Source: Propionibacteriales bacterium (lineage in GTDB: Bacteria; Actinomycetota; Actinomycetes; Propionibacteriales; Nocardioidaceae). Taken from it: a DNA stretch of 37,300 nt. The notes beneath the pieces are model-generated. The model had not been told where the DNA came from. It was given only the letters and a program-made list of their open reading frames with translations, and ran no database searches. The position numbers and the translations under genes are program-made. Shown piece by piece: positions 16,344 through 24,619 of this stretch. How positions within the stretch are numbered: position 1 is the first letter of the stretch; every line of letters begins with the position of its first letter. The stretch is taken from assembly GCA_013821195.1 (NCBI GenBank), contig JACDHG010000004.1, forward strand, positions 1-37,300, written 5' to 3'.

Positions 16344-17038
16344 CTGTCATCATCATCACGGGGACCAGCACCGGGGTTGGCAAGACGGTCGCAACGGCGG
16401 CGCTGGCTGTCGCCGCTGAGGCGACCGGCAGGCGGGTGTGCGTCGTCAAGCCGGTGCAGACCGGCGTCGCGACAGGCGAGCCGACCGACCTGGCGACGGT
16501 CGCGAGACTCAGCGGCTGTGGTGACGTCCACGAGCTCACCCGGCTCGGTGACCCGCTGGCTCCTGACACGGCGGCGCGGCTACGGGGCCTGACGATCGCA
16601 CCCGTCGACGAGCTCGCCGCCGCCATCGCGGCGCTGGCAGCCGACCGTGACGTCACTCTCGTCGAGGGCTCAGGGGGCGTGGCCGTGCGGCTCGACACTG
16701 ACGGCAGGACGCTGCTCAGCCTGACGGGCCACCTGGTCGAGACCTGTCACGACGTACGCTTGGTCGTGGTGACAAGTCTCGCGCTCGGAACGCTCAACCA
16801 CACCGAGCTCACCGTCGCCGCGATCCTGAGCGCAGGCCTGGCCCCGGCGGCGCTGGTGGTCGGTTCGCTGCCCGCCGAGCTCGGTCTCGCCGAGCGGTGC
16901 AATATCGAGGAGTTGCCGCGTGTCACAGGCGTCTCGCTGCGCGGGTGTGTCCCCGCAGGCGTTGGTGGCTGGGAGCCGGACAGGTTCCGGCAGGGAGCGC
17001 TCGGCTGGCTGGACAGTCCTGCTCTGCTCGACGGCTGA
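16340..17038 (+). CDS. bioD: Dethiobiotin synthetase
   Basis: 232-residue P-loop enzyme that closes the ureido ring of DAPA using CO2 and ATP. The P-loop GTSTGVGKT is at 8-16, with the substrate-binding KPVQTG near 36-41 and the EGSGG loop in mid-protein. The ATG overlaps the bioF' stop (ATGA). The stop lies 4 bases from the convergent 17043-17708 gene. It appears functional. Confidence 0.94.
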   Translation: MTVIIITGTSTGVGKTVATAALAVAAEATGRRVCVVKPVQTGVATGEPTDLATVARLSGCGDVHELTRLGDPLAPDTAARLRGLTIAPVDELAAAIAALAADRDVTLVEGSGGVAVRLDTDGRTLLSLTGHLVETCHDVRLVVVTSLALGTLNHTELTVAAILSAGLAPAALVVGSLPAELGLAERCNIEELPRVTGVSLRGCVPAGVGGWEPDRFRQGALGWLDSPALLDG

Positions 17039-17042
17039 CGGA

Positions 17043-17708
17043 TCAGGTCACCTGTGAGGTTTGCCCCGCGGTGTCGCTGGGGCGCACGAGCCGGATGATC
17101 GCCCTCCACACCGCGGTCGGGTCGGAAGGCGATGCCATTGGGCCGTCGTCACCAGGTTTCACGACCCAGAGCCCGGCAGCGGTGTCCACGATCTCGAGCG
17201 ACGCATCCCGATCACGCTCGCCTGGTCTTGTCGCGATGCGGGCCAACGTCCAGTGACTCCGAGTGTCGCCGGCACCTCGTGTGGACAGCGGGACAGCTGG
17301 CCCGGCCGGACGGGGTCGAGGACCGAGGCCGACGATCCGCGAGATGGTCTCGGGAAGCATCCAGAGCGGGAGGTGGGTAAGCCGCCGCAGGTTGCTGTCG
17401 TCGATGGGCAACAGCAACGCCGCCCGGGGGGCAGCCACCCAGATGCGAGCCAACCGCTCGGTCCCGGTCAGCACGAGCTCAGTCTCCGCGTGCCGGATCG
17501 CGGCGAGGGTGCTCGTCAGGCTCGGATGGATCTGGTCTTCGCTGTCGAGCACGGAGACGGCCCGCAACCGGGCCATCTGGCCACGAAGTCCAGGCGCATC
17601 CACGAGATCCCCGCCTCGTTTGGCCAGCTGCTCGAAAACACCGAACGCAGCATCGCTGAGGCAGAGCAGGCCGGTGTCCGGGTTGAGCTTCGGAGGCGGG
17701 TCGTTCAA
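17043..17708 (-). CDS. EspG-like or otherwise unknown T7SS-associated protein
   Basis: 221 residues if started at the TTG at 17708, which overlaps the preceding stop as TTGA; no ATG or GTG lies in the coding part of the frame near the right place. It is a soluble alpha/beta protein with no signal peptide. Features include a segment on extracytoplasmic-secretion-chaperone lines (LLCLSDAAFGVFEQL near the start, mid-protein LVLTGTERLARIWVAAP, then LPLWMLPETISRIVGLGPRPR). The alternation of hydrophobic strands with an LP/PRPR-rich turn recalls ESX EspG chaperones, but similarity by eye is weak. It is third in a coupled run with the helical candidate effector and the Mog1/PsbP-like protein. Confidence 0.5.
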   Translation of the reverse strand: MNDPPPKLNPDTGLLCLSDAAFGVFEQLAKRGGDLVDAPGLRGQMARLRAVSVLDSEDQIHPSLTSTLAAIRHAETELVLTGTERLARIWVAAPRAALLLPIDDSNLRRLTHLPLWMLPETISRIVGLGPRPRPAGPAVPLSTRGAGDTRSHWTLARIATRPGERDRDASLEIVDTAAGLWVVKPGDDGPMASPSDPTAVWRAIIRLVRPSDTAGQTSQVT

Positions 17709-18190
17709 GGTGTCGTCAGCCTGAACCCGGCCGCGACGTCCTGGAACGTGTCGGCGAAGTCGTCGTACTCCAAGGCGCCTGACGAGCAGGTGACGACGTA
17801 GACCCGGCCCAGCGCCGGGATGCACCACTGGTCGGCGCAGACGCCACCGACGACAGCGTGCAGGTAGTGCGACAGGGTGCGGTACGCCGGCACGTCGCCC
17901 AGCAGGGTGTCCTCGAGGTCGACCAGCCGGACCTCGTTGTAGATCTCCGCCAGCGAGACTCGAAACCGCGAGAGCCACCGGTCGAACGGCTCATCGTCAG
18001 GCAGCTCGTCGACCGTCACCACGATGCTTGGCGGGAGGTATGCCGGAGGGGTGCCCGACGGCGGCTCGACGCACACGAGCGCACACCCGTCGACCTCGCC
18101 ATCGACCGGCCAGCCGGTGGGCAGTGACACTGCGAACCCGGCGTCGTCGTGCCGGTAGGTGGCCCAGGGCTCATCAGAGCCCGAGGTCAT
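17705..18190 (-). CDS. Small Mog1/PsbP-like (LpqN-like) protein
   Basis: 161 residues from the ATG at 18190, which overlaps the upstream gene by 17 bases. The opening pattern YRHDDAGFAVSLPTGW, a middle DTLLGDVPAYRTLSHYL block and the ending YDDFADTFQDVAAGFRL fit the Mog1/PsbP-like (LpqN/DUF1795) fold seen in many actinobacterial proteins. No signal peptide or lipobox is visible, so this copy is cytoplasmic or exported by another route. The coupling on both sides suggests a stable partner or chaperone of the neighbouring large helical protein. The role is unknown. Confidence 0.6.
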   Translation of the reverse strand: MTSGSDEPWATYRHDDAGFAVSLPTGWPVDGEVDGCALVCVEPPSGTPPAYLPPSIVVTVDELPDDEPFDRWLSRFRVSLAEIYNEVRLVDLEDTLLGDVPAYRTLSHYLHAVVGGVCADQWCIPALGRVYVVTCSSGALEYDDFADTFQDVAAGFRLTTP

Positions 18191-19418
18191 CGAGCCTGTC
18201 CCCGGCGAAGTCGGCCACTTCTCCTGCGCCCCTGCCGATGGGGGCCAGTACGTTGTCGTTGACCGCCTCGCCCACGGTTCGACCACCCCTGCCGATCGGG
18301 ACCAATACTTCGTCATAGGTCCAGTCGGCCGCGATTCCTCCGCCCCTGATGATGGGCTCTGTGATCGGACCGCCCCACTTGTTGATGGCATAGCCGACGC
18401 CGGTCCCCACGGCAATGGCTGCTCCCCCGATCGCCACGGCGGGGACGGTGACCGGTGCGCTCGCAATGGCAGCGACCGTGAGCGCGCCTGCGCCGAGCGC
18501 CGGGACCGCCTTCGAGAGGATGGCGCCGCCGTCGCGACCGACGCGCTCCTCGGCGTCCATGTTCGGATAACGCTCCAGATCCTGCAGGTGTTGGGTCAGG
18601 CCGGTTGTCCCGAAGCCGAGGGCAGTGCCGCCGACATTGATGCCCCTGGCCAAGCGCAGCCACTTGAGCTGCTCGGCCGACAAGGGCCGTTGGGTGTAGC
18701 TGAACAGCGGGCTCCCTGGGAAGCGGCCGGGTCCGATGAGACCCTTTGCCGCCCGCAGCCTCGCGTCAGCGTAGCGCTGGGCAGCGTCGAACGTCAGCGA
18801 CCTGACCACACCAGCCGGCAGCGACAGCAGGAGCGGTGGTGGCAGGTTGTCGAAGCCGCCGGACGACGCCACGTTCTGGAGGTTGGAGGCGGTGGGACCC
18901 TGGCTGAGCATCGACGCAACCTGGTCTGCGCTGTCGTCTACCGTCTGCTCGAGCTTGCCCTGCTCCGCGCGAAGCTCTCGACGCAGCTCCTCCCGCGCCG
19001 CGGCGACAGCCGACGTGCGCGCGCTCTCGAGGTCTTGGCGTTCCTGCGCATCGGCGCCCGCAGGTATGACGGCTGCGCCGACACCGAAGTCGGCAGCCAC
19101 GGCAGCTTCCCACCGCTCGTTGAGGCGGTCGATGGCGGCGTCATACCTCTCGATTGCCAAGCCGAACACGCGAACCGCTCCCGCGGCGAGCGTCGTCGTC
19201 TGGATCAGCTGTTGGTTCTGTGCAAGCACTGGCTGCGGGGCGGAGATCAGTGGGAGCGCCAACAGTCCGGAGACGCCGTTGATGGCTGGCTGGGCGGCCG
19301 CCTGGACATTTATCCCTACAGCCACCAGCGCGTTGGCCTTGGACGCGGTGGCCTGCGATGACGCGAGAATCGCCCCAGCACTCACCGGGTAGCGCTCGAA
19401 CGGCGGTCCAGCCGACAT
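18174..19418 (-). CDS. Large helical Ala/Gly-rich protein, candidate type VII secreted effector
   Basis: 414 residues from the ATG at 19418, set by AGGAGG four bases upstream; an earlier ATG at 19445 would put that site inside the gene. Residues 1-115 are helical and Ala-rich, like WXG100/LXG-type export domains. Residues 120-170 form a charged coiled coil. Residues 300-345 are a long Gly/Ala/Val hydrophobic stretch with glycine-zipper spacing. The C-terminus carries two copies of a VLxPIGRG repeat (about 371-410). There is no Sec signal peptide. It leads a coupled three-gene run. The resemblance is architectural, not a firm homology; no catalytic toxin motif is visible. Confidence 0.55.
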   Translation of the reverse strand: MSAGPPFERYPVSAGAILASSQATASKANALVAVGINVQAAAQPAINGVSGLLALPLISAPQPVLAQNQQLIQTTTLAAGAVRVFGLAIERYDAAIDRLNERWEAAVAADFGVGAAVIPAGADAQERQDLESARTSAVAAAREELRRELRAEQGKLEQTVDDSADQVASMLSQGPTASNLQNVASSGGFDNLPPPLLLSLPAGVVRSLTFDAAQRYADARLRAAKGLIGPGRFPGSPLFSYTQRPLSAEQLKWLRLARGINVGGTALGFGTTGLTQHLQDLERYPNMDAEERVGRDGGAILSKAVPALGAGALTVAAIASAPVTVPAVAIGGAAIAVGTGVGYAINKWGGPITEPIIRGGGIAADWTYDEVLVPIGRGGRTVGEAVNDNVLAPIGRGAGEVADFAGDRLDDLGL

Positions 19419-19471
19419 ACCGCCTCCTCGGGCCAGGGGCGGCACGACCGCTCCCTCAGAAGATCACGACG

Positions 19472-19477
19472 TTATTA
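19472..19477 (-). promoter_or_regulatory. Candidate -10 element for the three-gene T7SS-like run
   Basis: Minus-strand TAATAA, striking in this GC-rich sequence, lies about 53 bases before the ATG at 19418. A good -35 element is not evident. It sits in the 108-base gap after the penicillin-binding protein gene. Confidence 0.4.
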
Positions 19478-19526
19478 CGCCTCGGGGTCACCACTGCGGA
19501 TCAGAGCTCGCGGCAACCCGAGGGCG

Positions 19527-21449
19527 TCACCGGTAGAGGCGGTCAGGCAGCTGGTTGAGGAAGGTCGCCACGATCGGCGCGGCGTCGTCGGAGCCGGACC
19601 CGCCCTTCTCGACCAGTACGGCGAACGCGACGTCTCCTCGGTATCCGACCAGCCAGGCGTTGGTGCCCGTCCCGTTGCCCTGCTGGTACTCGGCGGTGCC
19701 GGTCTTGGCGTGGACGGGAAGCCCGGGCAGGTCAAGTGACGAGCCGGTGCCGTCGGTGACGACTTGGCCCATCATGTCCTGCAGCTCTGCGACCACTGTC
19801 GGGTCGAGCTCTTCGAGTCTGACCCCCGGCTGGAGCCCTGGCAGCAATGTCGGAGTGCGAGAGACGCCGGAGTCGATGGCAGCGGCCACCATCGCCATCA
19901 TCAGTGGACTGGCGAGCACCTTGCCCTGGCCGATCATGTCGGCGGCACGGGTGACAAGCTCCTCGTCGGCAGGCACGGAGCCGCTGTAACCATCGATCCC
20001 GAGGTCCCACTCGACACTGAACCCAAACGTCTGTCCGGCCGCCGCCAGCTGCTCACCGGTGATGTCATCAGCAAGGGAGACGAACGTCGTGTTGCAGGAC
20101 GCCGCGAACGCGTCGGCGAACGTGGCGCGGCCAGGCACGATACCGACGTCGTAGTTCTTGAAACGCTTTCCGCTCACGACCGTGGTGTCCGGGCACTTAA
20201 CCGGCATCGCCGGTGTGACCGTGCCAGACGCCAGCAAGGCGGCCGCGCTCACCACCTTGAACGTCGACCCCGGTGCATACCGCCCGATGAACGCCGTGTT
20301 GTACGACGTCGGGCCGGGGGCGTTCGCCGCGGCCAGGATCTCGCCCGTGCTTGCCTTGACCGCGACGAGCGCCGTTGTGTCGGTCGCCTCTGACACGGCC
20401 AGCTCGGCGGCATCCTGAACTTCGACGTCGAGCGACGTCTCGAGCGGGAGCCCCGCCTTGGGACGACGTGACAGCACCCGGTTGATGACGCTGTCTGGCG
20501 CCGCCTTCTCCACCAGGCTGATGGAGATGCCGGGCGTCCCGGCGAGACGCTCCTGGAAGGAGTACTGAAGGCCCGAGAGACCGACCTCGTCGCTCGGGAG
20601 GGCGTAGGCCCCAGCATTGACCAGACCGTCCTCCGTCGCGGGCCCAACGACGCCGAGGACAGCCCTGCCCCATGCGGAGGTCGGCGCCAGGGCGCGCTGC
20701 GCCGTGTCGATCGAGACGCCTGGAACCTCCAGCAGCTCACTGCGGACCAGGTCGTAGTCGGCTCTGCGGAGGTCGATCACGGGGACGAACCAGGTGGGTT
20801 CCGCATCGTCGACGCGATCGCGCAGCGAGGTCGTGTCCACGTCGAGGAGCGCGCCGATCTCGTCGTAGGTCTGGAGACGGACCTCCTCGGGCACGACGCC
20901 GATCCGGACGATGGCGCGCTCGGGCGTCAGGGCTTTGCCGTCGCGGTCGAGGATCGGGGCCCGCCGTGCCGCTGTGCGGCCGCGGACGAGTGTCGTGGCC
21001 TCGCTCAGATCGGGGTGAAACGTGCCCGCGCTCCACTCGACGAGCCATTGACCCTGGTTGTCGTTGGCCTGGACCAGCGTCTCGTAGGTCCATTCGTCCG
21101 CGCCCGCGAGCTGGTGCGTCACCGTGGCGTGCACACGACAGGAGTCTTCGCCGCAGTCGAGGTCGTCGACGAGGTTGACCTTCGTCTCGGTGATGCCGAG
21201 CTCCGCCACGTGTGCCGCGATGTCCGTCTTGGCGATGTCCGGCTCGTCGACGACGCCCTTGAAGTCAGGCTGCTCAGACTCCGACCACGCCGACGCGAAC
21301 TTCTGCAGGATGTCGTTGCCGGCCGTCGTCGAGCTCGTGATGTCGACGGTCTGCGGAGTGGCGGCCGGATCGCCTGTGCACGCCGAGAGCGAGAGGGCCG
21401 CGGCAGCGAGCGCGGCGGCGTACGCCTGCTGCCTTCGACTGGCACTCAC
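19527..21449 (-). CDS. Class B penicillin-binding lipoprotein with MecA-type N-terminal domain
   Basis: About 640 residues from the GTG at 21449 (a TTG two codons earlier is possible). The lipobox LSAC gives a lipid-anchored protein with Cys near residue 24. An NTF2-like MecA_N domain (about 45-150) and a dimerisation domain precede the transpeptidase. Active-site motifs are all present: STFK with Ser395, SCN near 451-453 and KTGTA near 582-586. It cross-links peptidoglycan outside the membrane. The architecture matches low-affinity PBP2a/PBP3-like enzymes of actinobacteria. On the minus strand a TAGGGT hexamer about 60 bases upstream may be its promoter. Confidence 0.9.
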   Translation of the reverse strand: MSASRRQQAYAAALAAAALSLSACTGDPAATPQTVDITSSTTAGNDILQKFASAWSESEQPDFKGVVDEPDIAKTDIAAHVAELGITETKVNLVDDLDCGEDSCRVHATVTHQLAGADEWTYETLVQANDNQGQWLVEWSAGTFHPDLSEATTLVRGRTAARRAPILDRDGKALTPERAIVRIGVVPEEVRLQTYDEIGALLDVDTTSLRDRVDDAEPTWFVPVIDLRRADYDLVRSELLEVPGVSIDTAQRALAPTSAWGRAVLGVVGPATEDGLVNAGAYALPSDEVGLSGLQYSFQERLAGTPGISISLVEKAAPDSVINRVLSRRPKAGLPLETSLDVEVQDAAELAVSEATDTTALVAVKASTGEILAAANAPGPTSYNTAFIGRYAPGSTFKVVSAAALLASGTVTPAMPVKCPDTTVVSGKRFKNYDVGIVPGRATFADAFAASCNTTFVSLADDITGEQLAAAGQTFGFSVEWDLGIDGYSGSVPADEELVTRAADMIGQGKVLASPLMMAMVAAAIDSGVSRTPTLLPGLQPGVRLEELDPTVVAELQDMMGQVVTDGTGSSLDLPGLPVHAKTGTAEYQQGNGTGTNAWLVGYRGDVAFAVLVEKGGSGSDDAAPIVATFLNQLPDRLYR

Positions 21450-21455
21450 GCGCAA

Positions 21456-21599
21456 GACAAGACCCCCGATGTGGTGACTGAGGCTCCACCCTATCTACGC
21501 GCGACGCCGATCCCGAACTGTCGAGCGAAGCGAGACCGAATCGTTCCGCAGCGGTACGACCTCACATCAGGCGTCCGCCGCGGCGAGCCGACAGCGTCG
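21456..21599. other. Intergenic region without a gene
   Basis: 144 bases between the ABC permease stop and the penicillin-binding protein start, both on the minus strand. It holds a possible -10 (minus-strand TAGATAGGGT near 21491-21500) and a CGAGCGAAGCGAG mirror motif. I see no open frame with coding character and no strong terminator hairpin. Confidence 0.5.
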
Positions 21600-23132
21600 T
21601 CAACGAGTCGAGACCGTGGCGACCACGTACGCCCGCGTGTCGGGTGTCGACCACTCGCGGCGGGTGATCGCCAGTCGCCGTACCGCCGCGAGGAGGAACG
21701 GCACCGCCAGCACGAGCGACAGTCGCGGGTCGTCGGCCTGAGCAGCGACCGCAAACACCATCCCGGTGAGCGTCGACGTCAGCGCGAGGTAGGAGGAGTA
21801 GGTCACCATGGCCAGCGGCGGCGCCGGGGTGCCGCGCGCTGACCTGAGGTCCATCGCGAAGGGTCTTCGCACCGACCAGTGCATCGACCGGGCGACCACC
21901 TGGAGCGACACCACGACAAGCGTTGCGAGCAGTGCGGTTGCCTCGGACGTCGTCGGCAGACCGCCCGCTCTGAGGCCACCTACGACCAACGTCAGCGCGG
22001 AGGCGACGAGGAGCACCTCGCACAGCACCCAGACGCGGGCAGCGAACACGAGATCCGGCCGGACGGGGAGGCTGTCGCGCCACACCGCACCGACGCCGTC
22101 CAACGCCCATGCGTTGACACCGAAGAGCAAGGCACTTCCGGATGCGACGAGTCCCGGAAGGACCGGGAGCATCTCCCACTCGAGCTGTCCTGCCGCGGCG
22201 ACCAGGCCCGGAATGAGGGCCAGGATGAGGAAACCGCGACGCAACGGCACTGAGCGCCAGACGCTTGACCTGTCGGTGCGGACCAGCGCCGCCAGCTCGG
22301 ATCGGGCGATGGCGCGCGGCGCGATGGCACGCCCGTCGGCTTGCAGCTCCTCGAGGGGGGGACGTCGGGCGACCAGGTGGGCGACGAAGGCGCCCACCGC
22401 TACCGCCATGACGCCGCCGACGATGATGACCGCGGTGCCGGTGGCCCAACGCCCGTTGACGTGCCGGCCGTTCAGGGCGACGACCACCGCATCGAGGGTG
22501 GGGCTCTGGTCAAGAGCCGCCGTGACGTTGTCCGCGAGCACCAGGCTCACCGTTCCCAGCGCGAGAAGCGCACCGCCTCCCTTGACGACCCAGGAGCCGT
22601 GGGGCAAGCGTCGGACGCCTTCGACGGCCCACGCGATCGCCTGGGCGAGAGCAGTCCCGAAGAACAGCCACGCCAAGGTCGTGATCTGCACCGCCCATAG
22701 GTTCTGAGCACCGGCGGCGAAGGCGGTGAGACCGAGCAGGCTCCAGCCCTGCAGGATCCACGCGATGTTGAGCGGCACGAGCATCAGGGCACCGAGATGG
22801 TCGGTGGTGGGGCTCACAGGGAACGCCACGCCCTCGTCGCGAGGCAACAGCTCGCGCCCTCCTCCTGCACCGATGATCGCGAATGTCGTGGTGACGAGGA
22901 AGGCGAGGTATGCCGTCGGAAGCAACAACAGCATGCTCAGGGCACGATCAGACGACTGAGCACCGTCGAGCAACGCCGGGAGGACTGCGAAGGCAGCCGT
23001 CATGAAGAAGAACAGACCGGCTCCGGCGATGACGGCCGGCGTGCTGCGGCCGCGCAGCGCTGCCAACCGGAAGGCGACAAGCGGGTGGACGTCAGCACTG
23101 GCACGACGCGCCTCGGCGAGGATGGTAGTCAC
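21600..23132 (-). CDS. ABC transporter permease, about 12 membrane segments
   Basis: 510 residues from the GTG at 23132, with AAGG about 8 bases before it. The polytopic sequence alternates hydrophobic helices with short Arg-rich loops, and the two halves look like an internal duplication of about six helices. Its start lies 11 bases after the stop of the ATP-binding gene, so the two form one transporter. The large permease type with no binding-protein gene points to an ABC-2-like exporter. The substrate is unknown. Confidence 0.78.
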   Translation of the reverse strand: MTTILAEARRASADVHPLVAFRLAALRGRSTPAVIAGAGLFFFMTAAFAVLPALLDGAQSSDRALSMLLLLPTAYLAFLVTTTFAIIGAGGGRELLPRDEGVAFPVSPTTDHLGALMLVPLNIAWILQGWSLLGLTAFAAGAQNLWAVQITTLAWLFFGTALAQAIAWAVEGVRRLPHGSWVVKGGGALLALGTVSLVLADNVTAALDQSPTLDAVVVALNGRHVNGRWATGTAVIIVGGVMAVAVGAFVAHLVARRPPLEELQADGRAIAPRAIARSELAALVRTDRSSVWRSVPLRRGFLILALIPGLVAAAGQLEWEMLPVLPGLVASGSALLFGVNAWALDGVGAVWRDSLPVRPDLVFAARVWVLCEVLLVASALTLVVGGLRAGGLPTTSEATALLATLVVVSLQVVARSMHWSVRRPFAMDLRSARGTPAPPLAMVTYSSYLALTSTLTGMVFAVAAQADDPRLSLVLAVPFLLAAVRRLAITRREWSTPDTRAYVVATVSTR

Positions 23133-23142
23133 GGCACGACCT

Positions 23143-23853
23143 TCAAGCCAGCAGGGCGCGGTAGGCTCGCGCGCCGGCCTCGCCACCGAGCTCGTTGGCT
23201 TGCGCGGCACCGACGACCATCCCGCTCCTGAGCACGACGGCTTCGTCGGACGCCTGGACGGCAAGCTCGAGCAGGTGGGTCGAGACCAGGACGGCGGCGC
23301 CACGGCTGCGAGCATCCGCGATCACGTCGAGGGTCGCCTCGGCCCCGAACGGGTCGACGCCGTCGAAGGGCTCGTCGAGCAGCAGCACCCGCGGGTGGTG
23401 GAACGCCGCCAGCACGACCGACATCCGACGGCCCATGCCATGGCTGAACCCTGATGTGACCCGGTGCGCCGCGGCACCCAGATCGAAGCGCTCGAGCAGG
23501 TCGCGTGCGTCCTCCTCCCATCCAGGCGGCAGGCGCCGCAGCCGCGCTGACAGCTGGAGGTGCTCCCATGGCGTGGCGCGTGGGACAAGTCCTCCCACGT
23601 CGGGGCAGTAGCCACTCACCCGCTTTGCTCCCAGTGCGTCGCGCCGTACGTCATGGCCGCCGACGTACACCTCCCCACCAACGGGCGGGATGACGCCCGC
23701 GAGCACCCGCATGGTGGTGGACTTGCCTGCTCCGTTGCGGCCGACCAGCGCGGTGGAGCCGCCGGCGGGGACGCTCAGGTCCAGCCACCGGACCGCCTCG
23801 ACGGCGCCGAACTGCACGTGCAGGGCGCGGACGTCGATCGCGGGTGAGCTCAC
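23143..23853 (-). CDS. ABC transporter ATP-binding subunit
   Basis: 236 residues from the GTG at 23853 (VSSPAIDVRALHV). Walker A GRNGAGKST, Walker B VLLLDEPFDGVDP and the H-loop STHLLE are standard. The signature motif is unusual: FSHGMGRRM in place of LSGGQ, as in some CcmA-type exporters. It energises the overlapping-operon permease. There is no clear Shine-Dalgarno sequence; a short leader or leaderless transcript is possible. The upstream region is shared with the divergent ECF sigma gene. Confidence 0.88.
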   Translation of the reverse strand: MSSPAIDVRALHVQFGAVEAVRWLDLSVPAGGSTALVGRNGAGKSTTMRVLAGVIPPVGGEVYVGGHDVRRDALGAKRVSGYCPDVGGLVPRATPWEHLQLSARLRRLPPGWEEDARDLLERFDLGAAAHRVTSGFSHGMGRRMSVVLAAFHHPRVLLLDEPFDGVDPFGAEATLDVIADARSRGAAVLVSTHLLELAVQASDEAVVLRSGMVVGAAQANELGGEAGARAYRALLA

Positions 23854-23935
23854 CTGTGACAGTCTGCCAAACAAGACCGCGATGACACCCCCTTTCGACC
23901 AATGGGAACGACCGTCCAACTTCTTTCCCGTTTCG

Positions 23936-23962
23936 TTGAACGTGTCCCGTGTCAGCCACGTA
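23936..23962 (+). promoter_or_regulatory. Candidate ECF-type autoregulatory promoter of the sigma factor gene
   Basis: TTGAAC at 23936-23941 followed, 17 bases later, by CGTA at 23959-23962 resembles the GAAC ... CGT pattern read by many ECF sigma factors. A second GGGAAC (23904-23909) with CGTT 19 bases on is a weaker alternative. The predicted start site is about 90 bases before the ATG at 24059. Confidence 0.35.
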
Positions 23963-23987
23963 CATACTCATGACAGGTCGTGCGCGT

Positions 23988-24015
23988 GCCCGACGTCGAG
24001 CACCCGACGTCGGGC
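23988..24015 (+). promoter_or_regulatory. 11-base-pair perfect hairpin in the sigma factor leader
   Basis: GCCCGACGTCG (23988-23998) pairs with CGACGTCGGGC (24005-24015) across a 6-base loop. Each arm also contains the palindrome CGACGTCG. It lies between the candidate promoter and the ribosome-binding AAGGAG at 24044, so it would be part of the mRNA leader. No T-run follows, so a classical terminator is unlikely. It may be a protein operator or a translational or RNA-stability element. Confidence 0.55.
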
Positions 24016-24058
24016 AAGGTGTGCAGGTGGTGGCGTGACAAGAAGGAGTGGGTGGAGG

Positions 24059-24619
24059 ATGGCGAGTGCCTTGCGACTGCTCCGCCGAGACCGGTCCGTC
24101 TCGCTCGCCAACGACCAGGGCCTGCGCGAGGCGTACCAGGCTCATGGCGCCGAGCTCTATCGATATGCCGTCCGTGCGCTCGCAGACCAGGGCGCCGCCG
24201 AGGATGCCGTGCAGGAGACGTTCGTGCGCGCCTGGCGGTCGGCCGACAGCTACGACCCGGAGCTCTCCAGCCTGCGGGTGTGGCTGTTCGCGATCTTGCG
24301 CAACGTCGTCATCGACCACGCTCGCAAACGATCCGCCAAGTCGTGGCCGCAGCTCGCGGCCGGACCAGACCTGCCGGCCAGCAGCGACACCGGCCCCGAC
24401 CCGGCCGACCAGGTGCTCCAGACGTGGCTGATCGAGGAAGGACTGCGCAAGCTGAGCACCGACCACCGCGACGCGCTCGTCGAGACATACCTACGGGGCA
24501 GACCGTATGCCGACGTGGCCGCCGAGCGCGGCGTGCCGGTCGCGACGATGCGCAGTCGGGTCTTCTACGCACTCAAGGCCTTGCGCAATGCCTTGGACGA
24601 GATGGGAGTGACGCCATGA
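24059..24619 (+). CDS. ECF-family RNA polymerase sigma factor
   Basis: 186 residues from the ATG at 24059, with AAGGAG 10 bases upstream. Region 2 spans about 25-92, including DAVQETFVRAWRSADSYD and LFAILRNVVIDHARKR. Region 4 spans about 128-178 and has the helix-turn-helix YADVAAERGVPVATMRSRVFYALKAL. It directs RNA polymerase to stress promoters when released by the coupled anti-sigma factor, whose ATG overlaps its stop (ATGA). It resembles SigL/SigK-type groups that pair with zinc anti-sigma factors. Confidence 0.92.
   Translation: MASALRLLRRDRSVSLANDQGLREAYQAHGAELYRYAVRALADQGAAEDAVQETFVRAWRSADSYDPELSSLRVWLFAILRNVVIDHARKRSAKSWPQLAAGPDLPASSDTGPDPADQVLQTWLIEEGLRKLSTDHRDALVETYLRGRPYADVAAERGVPVATMRSRVFYALKALRNALDEMGVTP

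Noticed and set aside
17709-17978. N-terminal extension of the 17043-17708 gene
   Set aside because: It lies over the Mog1/PsbP-like gene in another frame and is Arg-rich; the TTGA overlap gives a better start.
23980-24615. Open frame upstream of and in frame with the anti-sigma factor
   Set aside because: It overlaps the sigma gene in another frame and reads as Arg/Pro-rich nonsense; the real start is the coupled ATG at 24616.
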